Shown here piece by piece: positions 43,445 through 53,859 of a stretch of DNA of 64,000 nt (its first letter is position 1; each line of letters opens with the position of its first letter). The DNA is from Hortaea werneckii. Lineage: Eukaryota > Ascomycota > Dothideomycetes > Mycosphaerellales > Teratosphaeriaceae. The DNA lies in contig JBAOKB010000020.1 of assembly GCA_037044905.1 (NCBI GenBank), forward strand, positions 1,969,738 to 2,033,737. The letters are read 5' to 3'. A model generated the notes under the pieces. It saw only the letters and a program-made list of their open reading frames with translations, did not search any database and was not told the origin of the DNA. A program made the translations under genes and the position numbers.

Positions 43445-45152
43445 TCAATTGACGGCCTCTCGTTTAGCTCTTAGCAGAGCTTCAGATGGTTTCCTGGTGC
43501 CTTCGGTCGCAGAGTGCGCATCGTGGACCCAAACGTCTCCAATATCCAACATCTTCCTTTCCAGCTTCCTCTTCATGTCGTCCCTAATCTGCTCATATCC
43601 CGGCTCGGAGTAAACGTTGAATACTTCAAGTGGGTCTTCTTGCGTATCGAAAAGTTCCCATTGCTTCTCTTCGCCGCCTTCGTCGGCGCCCTCTAATCCG
43701 AATCCCAGATTATACCAGTAGATAATCTTGTATCGATGGTCCCGCACGCCATAGTGAGCATAAGCGTGGTGGATGGGGTCATCGTGCATCCAGTACCTAT
43801 GATATGCAAGTTGGTCCCAGGACTCGGGGGTGTTGTTCTTCATGATCTCACGGAATGAGTGGCCTTGCATGTATGTGGGCACACCTTGTCCAGCAATGTC
43901 AAGCATCGTAGGTGCGAAGTCAACATTCTGCACTATGTCGTCGATGACGCTGCCAGCTTTGATTGATCTCGGGGGGATAACGGGCGAGTAGGGGCATCTG
44001 GAAAGACTCCTCGTAGATGAAGCGCTTGTCAAACCACCCGTGGTCTCCAAGGAACATGCCTTGATCGGAGGAGTATATGACAAGTGTGTTGTCCACGAGG
44101 TCGTTTTCATCCAGGTAGTCGAGTATGCGACCGACTCCGTCGTCCACAGACTGCACAACGCGGAGGTAGCGTTGCATGTAACGTTGGAACTTGAAGTCGG
44201 CCAGCTGCGACTGGTTTTTGAACGTATACTCCTCGCCAGTCTCCTTATCCATGAGGCTGAGGCCGGTCACGTTGGTAGGATTCGGGACTTTACGTTGCGT
44301 CGATACGTTCGGGAAGAAGAGCTCTCCGATTTCGTTCCCGCCTTCGGGTTGCACAAGGCCAAGGTCGAAGTAAGTGAGATCGTCGGCAACACGCATTTCG
44401 GCAGCGGATGCAGCATTGGCCCGATGCTTGTAGTCATCTTGAAAGGTGTCCGGAAGCTGGATATGGTCGTTGTAGAGATTGCTATATCTCGGGTGATACT
44501 CCCAGCTTCTGTGCGGCGCTTTTTGGTGGTACATCATGAAGAAGCTGCCACACGTTAGCACATTGACCAAATCCTCATTCTGCTCGGGTATAAGCTCACG
44601 GTTGTGATTGGTTTCGCTGGTTAAGCCAATTAATGGCCTTGTCAGTCACGATATCAACGGCGTAACCTTCCTCTTGAACATAGTTTGTTGGCTCATTTTC
44701 GATAAATTGCGGATCCCAGTAATCGCCTTGCCCTGGCACGACGGACCAGTAATCGAAGCCAGTTGGACAATGCTCGTCGCCTTCTCCGAGATGCCATTTT
44801 CCGATCATTGCGGTCTGGTAGCCACCCATCTGCATTGATTTACCGACATTGGGAAGACGATTGTTAATCTCGTTGTTCAAGGTGAAGACTCCATTGGCAT
44901 GACTGTGCATCCCAGTGAGGATTGCAGCTCGGCTGGGAGTGCAAATGGAATTAGTAACATAGCAGTGATCAAAACGTGCTCCCTCGTTAGCCAAACGATC
45001 GATGTTTGGAGTGTGGTTGATGCCGGCCCCGTAGCTGGAGATTGCCTTGGACTAAAGCACAAGTCAGCAATGCCTCTACAATATGACCGAGTCGTCTGTA
45101 CCGCATGATCGTCCGCCAGCATAAATATAATATTGGGCAAGGCAGCTTTCAT
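43445..45152 (-). pseudogene. Sulfatase (arylsulfatase family) interrupted by a frameshift
   Basis: Three exons: 45152-45102, 45051-44600 and 44544-43445; the introns are 50 and 55 nt with good borders (the second has a GCTAAC branch site). The protein opens LPNIIFMLADDHASKAIS and has the formylglycine motif CTPSR (Cys54) in NSICTPSRAAILTGMHSHAN, IGKWHLGEGDE, KAPHRSWEYHP and YSSDQGMFLGDHGWFDKRF, all typical of type I sulfatases that remove sulfate esters. In exon 3 the frame breaks just after MPLLARYPP: one base too many lies near the run of six G (minus-strand C) at 43972-43977, or four too many if the ATCAATCA beside it is a duplication. Downstream, VIDDIVQNVDFAPTMLDIAG continues the family in the shifted frame to a TGA at 43447-43445. 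It is either a young pseudogene or a base-call error. No secretion signal is seen. Confidence 0.85.
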
Positions 45153-45849
45153 CTTTACGGTTTCCAAACCTAGTTGATACTTCTCGTTGTCAAATTGGTT
45201 CAAATCAGAAGAAGACCGCTCTCCCACCTTTGAAAGAAGGTTCGGGGTTTTGATCGTGTCTCGTGTCTCAAGACGAGGGATGATCTTTTAACCCAGGAGC
45301 TGAACGGCTTTCGGTACGGCAATGGCAGAAAGAGGTCCCCAAACCAAACCCGATGCGATCCACATGACCCCGCAGATCGCTATGAAGCTGTAAATCCTGC
45401 TTTTGCTGACTAGTGGTGAATGCAAGTGTATTCCCTCGTAGTAGCATGATTCGTGAGTTAGTATGTTGGAGATGGTCAAACGTGGCTGCACCGCTGCTGT
45501 ACGTTTCATCGCCGAGTGCTTGGGGCGTTGCGATGGGCATATAGTACTTCCTGTCTGAATGAGTCGATAAACGGCAGGCATTTGTTCGTGACTTGCTGTA
45601 CATGAATGATCGTCTTTGCCCCTCAGCCAAGCCCAACCAAGGTGTAGGGCTAGAGTGTTAGCCGGCTTGGCTGGTGTCCCTCCTCCACAGAAGGCTGGGC
45701 ATCGGACGACCCTCCCCGAATTCAGTAGGTGCTCTGTAACCCTCCATATGTGTTCATCTCGGCTCATAGTCCCTCGCCGAACAACGAAAGAGCGCCCTTT
45801 TTAATCTTCGCTTTTTGGAACATGCAGGCATTGCAAGTCAATTCTCCTT
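45153..45849. other. Intergenic region between peroxidase and sulfatase genes
   Basis: About 700 bp. A minus-strand ATG frame at 45767-45288 (159 aa) ends in a hydrophobic stretch but has no recognisable sequence and no neighbours supporting it; I leave it uncalled. Confidence 0.45.
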
Positions 45850-46741
45850 CTACTGATACTTCTTGACATCGACACCCATCTCGACAGGTATCACAGTTCC
45901 GTTGAACTTTGCCATGGTTAGGCCATAACGGTCCAGTACACGAGGCTCCCATCGGTCAGGGAAACGCTCTTCAACAAGCATGGGCGTAAGATCGTCCACA
46001 CGTCCACCGAAGATCGTTAGCATGGTCGACGAGCTATGGTGGCAATTAGCAACAGTTCCAAAGCCCTAGGCGGTATTGTCTACGCTTGACCTACTTTGCG
46101 CTGCCAAATGTGTTGTGAAAGAAGGACTCCGAGTACTGCGGGTTTGTCTTCCTTGCGTCCGCTCGCCTTTTTGACAATGCTCTGGCTAGATCGGCCGTAG
46201 TGAGCTGCGGTGACCCATCCGATGTCTTTCCCTTCGCTTCTTTCAAGAGATCGCGGACAAGTCCAAGATCAGGTTTTCCTTGATCTGGTACTAAGGCAGC
46301 ATCCTGCCTTGTTAGGCTTGCATCATGCTCAATCGCATTCTCCGCATGCAAGCTCAAGTCGGCCAGATCGAATCGATCATTCCAATAGGATTTCTCGAGG
46401 AACCTGGCAGAGAAGTTGGGCACGAAGAAGCAGAAGCTTGCAGCAAAGTTAAAAGTCTGTCTGACCTTCTCATTAAGGTCCTGAAATGCAATGTTCTTGC
46501 CATCGTGCGGGAGAATGCCGTGGTTTGCGAGTGCATTCAGCATTGGACATGCTGACCTTGAGTCGCCTTCGCGTGGCGGGACGTACTCCGGCCACGTTCC
46601 GTGGTGTCCTGGAGCACCTCTTGGGATAACCTCGCCTTCTTTCAGCTTCGGGGTGAACAAGTTCATCAAAGCTATGAGAGCATCCCAAGCTATGACCGAG
46701 AAGTCGATCAAGCCGTTGAGCACAGCTGCCAGAGCATTCAT
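45850..46741 (-). CDS. Haem-thiolate peroxidase (chloroperoxidase/peroxygenase family)
   Basis: Two exons: 46741-46095 and 46033-45850, with a 61-nt intron (GTAGGT donor, CATAG acceptor) that joins SFFHNTFGSAN to SSTMLTIFGGRVDD; 276 aa. The family (peroxidase family 2, PF01328) marks are complete: haem-ligand Cys65 in SRSACPMLNALANHGILPHD, the acid-base motif EHD at residues 138-140 followed by ASLTRQD, and the ending FNGTVIPVEMGVDVKKY. Such enzymes oxidise or oxygenate small organic molecules with hydrogen peroxide; a relative, StcC, belongs to sterigmatocystin synthesis. There is no standard signal peptide but a hydrophobic N-terminal helix (residues 1-30). The start at 46741 is chosen because it is the first ATG and fits family length. 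Confidence 0.88.
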
Positions 46742-47174
46742 ACCAACAAAATTTGCCAGAGAAAGTGTGACCACGTAGAAGACCAAGAGAGACGACGGGG
46801 GTGGATAGTCTGATGTACTATGCAGGCAATTTTCCGTCGCCTTCAACGGAAAGACTTGGTGAGTGCAATTGCCTAAAGCGTTATAGCTCGAAACTCAAGC
46901 AGCGGTGAACGCGAATTGCCTGCATTAAACCAGCAGATCAGTCTTGGAAGTTCTTATTCGGGCAGACCAAGCAGACGTCAGGCTCTATATAATTCAATCA
47001 TTAACACAGTATGTTAGGGTGCATTGTCCCAAAGCTACTCCAGGCGGCATGTTTCGGGTACCTCTCCCATAACGCATTGTCATGAACACTCGCCAAGCAG
47101 GAATCTAGACTTGGAGAGTCCACGCAATGACAACCATTTTTCATACCTGTTATCTACCGTTTCATACTCTTCCT
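46742..47174. other. Intergenic region, peroxidase promoter
   Basis: A 433-bp stretch between the end of the sulfite oxidase gene and the start of the peroxidase gene on the same strand. Nothing recognisable in it. Confidence 0.45.
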
Positions 47175-48938
47175 CTATCTCTTGCTCACAATAGCGGCGC
47201 TAAGTACCTCGTTCACAGGCATGCGATGCCATCCGTTGGCCAAGTTGCCGCGAAAGTTGTAGTAGGCAGCAAATGTTTCAGGCTGAGTGTTGTATCCATC
47301 ATCCGTAGCCTTGATGCAGACGTTGCCTGATAACAGCCGAGTCGGGATGGCCACGTCCCAATGCCGCCAGCTCCACGCACGACATCCTTTCTGCTCTTGA
47401 TCACCCTCGATGCGTGCCTGCTGCCATGTCTTTCCGTTGTCAGGGCTGACATCGACACGCACAATGCGACGACCGCCACCGGAGAATGCGTACCCTCGCA
47501 GAACGACCGATTCTTCTTCAAGTCCGTATACTGTAGCAAGCCGGCTATCATTCAAACGATTTGCAGTCACCTTCTGCACGCTCGTAATAGCCGACTGAAC
47601 TGGTGTCTCTTGAATCGCAACTGCGCTATCCCAGTCTACATTGCCGCCTTCATTTGGACCGAAGCACTTGTAGTCACGTCGCTGCCACTGCGATGATGAC
47701 TCTTCCTCCGACAGTACAATTTTGTTAATCCACTTCACGCTGCGAGCAGCGACCGTTCCGGGCACCAAAGCTCGAAGAGGATACCCATGATCTCTAGGTA
47801 GTGGCTTACCGTTCATGGCGTATACGATCATAGCGTCGCCGAAACGATCAGCCACCTTCTCGACCGGCACCGAGGCACCATAGGCTTCAGCTCCGACGAA
47901 TTGGACGTGTTTTACATCCCCGCCCAAGTCCGCAACGTCAAGCCCGGCATCTTGAAGAACGTCCATTATCTTGACACCCGTCCACTCAGCATTGCTGATG
48001 GCACCAACGCCCCATTGAATTCCATTCGTCGGACTGGAGCTCTCGGTCATATGGGAGCGGCGGTTGCCGGAGCATTGCATGGTCGCTGTGATAGTATGAG
48101 ACTGGAATTTGCTGCGCAGGTCCTCCACCGAATACTGCTTTTCCTCCCCATCAGGCAACTCGATGGTGAGCTTGAACGTTTTCTCATCAAGCTGTGGGAC
48201 CCACAAGTGGTGCCGTTTGTAAAAGCGAGCATTCTCAGTGATGAAGGTCTGCAGATCAGACACTGGAGTCTCTGCGTTGAATGGACGTGCACTGTGCACT
48301 ATGAGCTCTTCGTCGCGCGTGGGGTCCGACTTGAAAGGATCGTCAATCTGATCTGCTGGTGCTTGACCGTTGACAAGGTCGCGCGGGTCAATCAGTCCGA
48401 TAAAGTACTGCTCGAGGATGTCGTATACGTCTTGCTTCTGATGGATGGTGAAAATGTTCCAGTACGGTTCAATGCTGCCGCCCACGGCTCGCAGAATCAC
48501 CTCGCCACCAGGGTGATTTGGTACCCAGTCTGTGATGTCGTAGACGCGGTTACCGCGATAAACCCAGTAAGTGCTGGCCTTGCGGTTATGTTCGTGAATC
48601 TCTTCGAGGCGAATGTACTTGTTGTCGCTACTTGGCTGCTCTGCGAACGACGTGTTTGTTGTAGCAAGAACAACGCCAGCGAACGCGAAGGCGCTGCCGG
48701 CGATCGCAGTCGCGATGCCTGCGAATTTCGAACTGGATTGCGAATCTTTACCCGGGCGAGCATTGGAAGTGTGCCTACACTGCTGCAAACTGCTGTGCCG
48801 GCTGCCAGAGATTGCGCAACAAGACGCCGTCCAAGCTTTAGGACGCACGTCCTGGCTACGAGGACCAGCTGGGTAACCGACAGCCTCCGCACGCCTTGCT
48901 AGCAGACGGAGCCCGCGTTGTAGAGATGAGGTAGCCAT
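47175..48938 (-). CDS. Mitochondrial sulfite oxidase (cytochrome b5-molybdenum cofactor)
   Basis: Single exon, 587 aa from the first ATG at 48938. The N-terminus (MATSSLQRGLRLLARRAEAV) is an Arg-rich mitochondrial presequence, followed by a hydrophobic segment at about residues 74-95, the layout of intermembrane-space proteins. Then come a cytochrome b5 domain with haem ligand His142 in WVPNHPGGEVILRAVGG, the molybdenum-cofactor domain with ligand Cys289 in ATMQCSGNRRSHM and RDHGYPLRALVPGTVAARSV, and the dimerisation domain (VVLRGYAFSGGGRRIVRVDV, CRAWSWRHWDV). The order matches animal sulfite oxidase rather than fungal nitrate reductase, which has the b5 domain after the molybdenum domain. 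It oxidises sulfite to sulfate and passes electrons to cytochrome c. It is the last intact gene before the transposon block. Confidence 0.92.
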   Translation of the reverse strand: MATSSLQRGLRLLARRAEAVGYPAGPRSQDVRPKAWTASCCAISGSRHSSLQQCRHTSNARPGKDSQSSSKFAGIATAIAGSAFAFAGVVLATTNTSFAEQPSSDNKYIRLEEIHEHNRKASTYWVYRGNRVYDITDWVPNHPGGEVILRAVGGSIEPYWNIFTIHQKQDVYDILEQYFIGLIDPRDLVNGQAPADQIDDPFKSDPTRDEELIVHSARPFNAETPVSDLQTFITENARFYKRHHLWVPQLDEKTFKLTIELPDGEEKQYSVEDLRSKFQSHTITATMQCSGNRRSHMTESSSPTNGIQWGVGAISNAEWTGVKIMDVLQDAGLDVADLGGDVKHVQFVGAEAYGASVPVEKVADRFGDAMIVYAMNGKPLPRDHGYPLRALVPGTVAARSVKWINKIVLSEEESSSQWQRRDYKCFGPNEGGNVDWDSAVAIQETPVQSAITSVQKVTANRLNDSRLATVYGLEEESVVLRGYAFSGGGRRIVRVDVSPDNGKTWQQARIEGDQEQKGCRAWSWRHWDVAIPTRLLSGNVCIKATDDGYNTQPETFAAYYNFRGNLANGWHRMPVNEVLSAAIVSKR

Positions 48939-49100
48939 AAGGACTCTACTACACCATTTGTGCAGAGTAGCAAAACCCAAGCATGCAGATGGGAAGTAGT
49001 AATGATCGGGTTAGAGCGAGCGAGAATGCCGCTGATAAGTACTATGTAGTACGTCGATCCTAGCAACCTGGTTGTTCCGGATAGTTGGAACGTTGCGCAA

Positions 49101-49140
49101 GGACTTTTGACCACTTTTGACGACTTTTGATTACTTTTGA
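49101..49140. repeat. Four tandem 10-bp units, NNACTTTTGA
   Basis: Four consecutive decamers share ACTTTTGA exactly and differ only in the first two bases (GG, CC, CG, TT). They lie about 165-200 bp upstream of the sulfite oxidase start. Equal spacing of one helical turn (10 bp) would put all copies on the same face of DNA. Confidence 0.85.
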
Positions 49141-49183
49141 CCCGACGCTTCCGCCGCGCGACGCCCTCGCTACCCGAGGCTTC

Positions 49184-49199
49184 CACCTCCGCGGAGGTG
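49184..49199. repeat. Perfect 16-bp palindrome at the transposon insertion point
   Basis: CACCTCCGCGGAGGTG reads the same on both strands and ends one base before the TA target duplication of the adjacent Tc1/mariner relic. Confidence 0.9.
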
Positions 49200-49201
49200 T
49201 A

Positions 49202-50530
49202 CAGTACTTGGTGCTAAGTTTTCGCACAGACTACATCGCGCTTTAACACGTGTATTACCTCTCTACTTTCGACTACTAAAACAACACTATGCCGAAGCCT
49301 CTATTAGCTAAGATCTCGTTAAATAGGCAAAAAGGACCTAATCTTTTAATTACTAACTAAGCGTAGATCTATAGACGCGCTCTTATAGATATAGAAGTAA
49401 GCGCTATAGCTAAAGCTAAAGAGCTACTAAAAACTACTATAAGTACTATTTTAAAATGTATTAATATACGCGATATATATAAATTATAACCTTAACCTAG
49501 CTATCTAAGGCTTTATTTAAACTAAGATAAGTACTATATATACCGCTTTCTATAAAAAGATATAAAGGCGTAGTATAAAGATATCTATAAAGTAATAGAG
49601 TACTAGTTTAGCCTATCTACCTTTTAATAGGTATTTCGAGAGCTCTATCTTAACTACTAGTACTATAAGATATACTCTACCCTTATACTAGCTATAGTAA
49701 GGTAGAGACTTAATTTTATATATTAGAACCTTAATAGAGACTAGTTAATAGTACTATTTAGTAATAAGTATAGCATCGAGCTTAGGGCTAGTAAAAAGTA
49801 GTAGTAGGCCTTTAAATATTTATATAAGAGGTACGCTATAAATAGAGTATTAACCTATAATAAGAGTAAGGGCCCTTATATAATAGTATAGGTAGCAATT
49901 AGTACCTTTATTAGCTAAATAGAGCTTATAGTAATAAACTAAGATAATAGAGCGCTCTATAGAGGCTTTATTATAGATTTATATCTTAAAATACTCTAAG
50001 AAGACCTTATACTAATCTATAAAGGTTAGGTATTTTAGTAAGATAATGCTTCTATCTATATAGTATGTCGAATTATTAACTAGATCTATTTATAGGGCAT
50101 TAACCTATTAATTAACTAGCCGCCCTATAGCCCTAACCTTAACCCTATAGAGTATATCTAGCCTTAGCTTAAAGAGGCTCTCTATAAAGTAGTACTATAC
50201 CTTAAAGATCTTTATAGGCCTATATAATAATACTAAGCTTTTAAAGAGGCTCTACCTTAAGTATAGACTAAGATAAAGGACTCTATAGTAAGAGAGTACT
50301 ATAAGAGTATAAGATTATAGCTTTAAGCTATAATTAACGCTAGTAGATAGTATATAAAGTACTAGATAGATCTAATATACTAAATTAAAGCTTAGTTAAT
50401 ATACTATCTACTACTTTAATTACTATAACAAAAGCTTTAAAAATAACTAAATAGTAACCTCTTAAAAATTAATACTTATAAAGCTAAAGCTTACTAAGAC
50501 CTTAGTACAAAAACTTTCTACTAGTTACTA
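49202..50530 (+). mobile_element. RIP-inactivated Tc1/mariner element with recognisable ends
   Basis: A complete element of about 1.33 kb bounded by TA duplications (49200-49201 and 50531-50532). The left end (49202-49227, CAGTACTTGGTGCTAAGTTT...) and the right end (50505-50530) are inverted copies; several of their mismatches are C-to-T or G-to-A. A transposase frame starts at the ATG 49289; in the same frame lie the second catalytic Asp in DNA (50042) and the box PPYSPNLNPIEYI (50120-50158) with the third acidic residue Glu at 50150, leaving 35 residues between them. The frame is broken by many TAG/TAA codons where Gln (CAG/CAA) and Trp (TGG) are expected, for example directly before PPYSP and after IEYI. 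This is RIP damage, so the element is dead. Confidence 0.88.
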
Positions 50531-50532
50531 TA

Positions 50533-52940
50533 AGTCTACCCTTTTAGTAGTAATTTTAGAGCTTTATAATATCTTTAAAGAGACTCTATTATAACTTACT
50601 ATAAGCTATTAATAGATAGTAGATAAAATACTATAATATATTACTTAGTTAGATTATTACTAAAATAAGTAGAGGTTTTATTATAGTAGATAGGATTTAT
50701 TTTATTGTTTTAGAGTATAAGTAGATACTTATTATAGATTATAAGGTATTTCTATTATTTATTAGTAGTACTATAGGCCTTTAAAGTTGTTTATTATTAA
50801 CTAGCTTTATATACTAAGAGAGTATAATAGAAGTACTATCTACTAGGATAATAAATAGTTATTCTTTTTTATAAATTATTTATAAATATATTTAGAGTAA
50901 ATTTCTAGTATAGTTACTTCTACTTAAATTAAAGATCTTAGAAAAGAATTTCTAAAGCTTATAGAATATAGTAATAAATATATAGTATTTCCTACGCATT
51001 AGGTATTTTAATACATTTAGGGCCTTAGTAATAATGTCTTTAACTCTAAATATTAAGCTATATACTACTTCTCTAGTTAAGACTTCTTACAATTATATGT
51101 TTCTAAGTAAGAACAAAAACTAAAGTTATACTTTCCCTAGTAAATAATCTACTAATTCGACTAACTAAGTTCTAGATATTAGTATAGATAGGTTATTATA
51201 AGCTACTACTTACTCTTTATATTCTACTTTAATAGGTTAAATAGGAAACAATCTACTCGAGAAATACCTATCTAGTTTACTAATCTATATAATTACATTT
51301 ATCGAATACCTTGCCCTTACTACTAAAGTAGCTTTTAGTACCTTAAATACCTATCTTAGCTTATAGGTTAGCTTTTATACTACTACATTTATAGGAGTCC
51401 TAATTCCTAGGCTATCCTAAATTCTTTCTAGCTTTATAACTTTAAGTATTAGAGGCCTATTTAGTACCTTAGGTCTAATAGTAGGTATTAGAATCTATGT
51501 ACTATAAAGTATTAGTAATAGCTTACTAGCATAATATTTTAGTTCCTATTTAGGAACTACTAATAGAGTTATTAGGCTTAGTAGTAGAGTTAGCGCTACT
51601 ATTCTTATAGTTATACTTAAGTACCTTATATAGGTAGTTAGTATCTTCTAGATATTTTAGTATCTTAGCTTTATAACGCTTACTATAGGGCTACCTACTA
51701 TATTATTAACTAGAGATTATATAGTTATAGTAATAGCCTTTTTAGATCTATTATTGTTAGAGATCTAGTCTATACTATAATATTAATTACTATAGTATTT
51801 AGGACATTTATACTCTTTATACTACCTTACTTTTTTCTCTTTATTATAATATTATTAGGCTTCTCTTCTAGTATAGGTATAGGTCTAGTCGCTAGCTTTA
51901 ATATATATACTATAGTTAGATAGCTACTACCTAGCCTAGCGTACAATAGACTAGGCGCGATTAATATATTCTTCCTTATAATAGTACTAAACGCGCTAAG
52001 TATACTTACAATTTAGCCTTTTTTAGATTCGCTTGCCTTACTTATAGTATTTAGTATTCTAAATAGTATAGCTAATAGAAGTTCCTTTACTATAATACTA
52101 ACTATAATAGTAACTATAGCTAGATTAGAGAAAGCTATAGTTATAATAGGCTAGGCTTATATAGGCTAGACTATTAGATATCTTATAGGTACTCCTATTA
52201 CTAGTTTCCTACTTTAAGCTACTAATACTAATAGATTATCCTCGATAGATCTATACTAACCTACTATCTTCTATACTAGTAGCCTTATAGCTATGTCCTA
52301 TCTCTTTACGCTAGCTATTATTATAGGAAAGTAACGTATATATAGAAGTATCTTGTAGGTATCTAATAAGTTTAATAAGGGAGATAGAAATAGATACGCT
52401 AGTTTTCTAGTAGAAAGTCTTAGTACGCGCTAAGTATTCTAGGTATAGTAATGTCTATACTCTATTTTAGGCCTTACCTATTATAATACCTCTCTTTTTC
52501 TCTTATACTCTCTAAGAAAAAGAATTCGGAAGTCTATAGTTATTTATAGCTTTCCCTCTTTTATATTTATAAGTAAACTAAAATTTCGTTATATATACGT
52601 GTTAGTAACTTTAGCTATCTAGTATAGAAATCTTAGAACCTACGCGTTCTTCCTTCTTTTACTTAAATAATACTTATTTATTTACTATCGCCTTTACTTT
52701 ATAGTAAGTAAAGACAATGTTGTAAATTACTAATTCTAAGCAAAATACTTAGGTAACTAGCTATCTATAATTATCTTTACTTTACTTAGCTATCTTTACT
52801 TCTATAGGCTTTATTTTACCTCCTTATTATTATATACTACTATTATAATAACTATAATATAAAACTCTAAAGCCTCTCCTTTTTAAACTCTCTTCTTTAT
52901 AATAATAATAATAGTAATAGTAGTAGTAGTAGTAACAGCA

Positions 52941-53027
<87 letters not shown>

Positions 53028-53850
53028 AGTAGTACTAGATTCTCGGGTTCTAGGCATTTCTAACTAGATTTAGATATCTACTCTTATTTATTATATTAGT
53101 TATACTAATACTAGTATTAACTATTATAACTAAGAGGTATAATTCTTAGCTTCTAGACATTTTCGTATAGTCTTCTAATATTACCTAGTCTACCCGCTTC
53201 TATATCTATAAGTAATATACTAAAAAGTGTAAGAATTACTAGGACCTATATATAATCCTAGACTCTAATAGAAAAATGTTACTAACTAAGGTAGCTCTAT
53301 ACTAGCCTATATTACGTACTCTATATAGACCTACTCCTACTAGTATAAGAAGTAAGAAATCTAGTCTCTAAGCGTTTTTCTATAGTCCTAGCTAACTAGT
53401 TTAGGGATAAGGCGTATGTAGACCTATATAAGGTCCTTAAGGCCTAGAAGGCCTTAAAGCCTACCTAGGCTACTAGCCTACTTTTTAAGTATATAGTATT
53501 TTAGTATTCTAAGTATTTTCTCTCGCTAACTAGTATATTTAGTAATATCGCCTATAAGGTAATAAATATAGTAGTAAATATAGTAGCCTAATAAGGGTAG
53601 ACGTAAGTATATTCTTCTAATTCTAGGCATTTTTCCTCGCTAACTAAGCTTTTCTAGTACTAGTAGTATTCCCTCTATCTTAGTACTAGAGGCTTGTTAT
53701 AGTAACTAGGTAGTTTTTATACTAGTTTTAGTCTTTAGGGGTTTTGCGGCTAAGTCTATATAGATAGTTCTTTAATAATATTTTTAGTGTTTTCCTTATT
53801 TTTAAATTTTTTTTTTATTAATATTTAAATCTAACATATAACCCTCGCTT
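50533..53850 (-). repeat. RIP-mutated repeat relic of unidentified type
   Basis: This 3.3-kb stretch is as AT-rich and CpA/TpG-poor as its neighbours. On the minus strand from about 52,000 to 51,100 there is a long quasi-open frame whose only interruptions are TAG/TAA codons of the kind RIP makes, so a protein-coding transposon once stood here. I found no catalytic motif to place it; it is not obviously part of the Tc1 or gypsy elements on either side. The part near 53,050-53,850 may include the 3' long terminal repeat of the gypsy relic, but no matching copy was found at the other end. Confidence 0.55.
52898..53034. repeat. Trinucleotide microsatellite (TAA/TAG)n
   Basis: About 137 bp of alternating (AAT)n and (AGT)n blocks with two interruptions (ACAGCAATAG near 52935). 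It creates a Tyr-only frame on the minus strand that is not a protein. Confidence 0.95.
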
Positions 53851-53859
53851 TACTAATAT

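Larger units (their letters stand above)
48939..49201. promoter_or_regulatory. Sulfite oxidase promoter, ending at the transposon edge
   Basis: This 263-bp stretch carries a fourfold 10-bp repeat (49101-49140) and a 16-bp palindrome (49184-49199) and then stops abruptly at the TA target site of the Tc1/mariner relic. Base composition is still normal, so RIP did not spread into it noticeably. Confidence 0.5.

Noticed and set aside
45288..45767. 159-codon minus-strand ATG frame with a hydrophobic end
   Set aside because: Tempting as a small membrane protein, but a second frame is equally open, and nothing in it is recognisable.
47901..48902. 333-codon plus-strand frame antisense to sulfite oxidase
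   Set aside because: It overlaps the complete, motif-rich sulfite oxidase and has no recognisable sequence.
52830..53057. Minus-strand frame made almost only of Tyr
   Set aside because: It is the translation of the TAA/TAG microsatellite and has no coding character.
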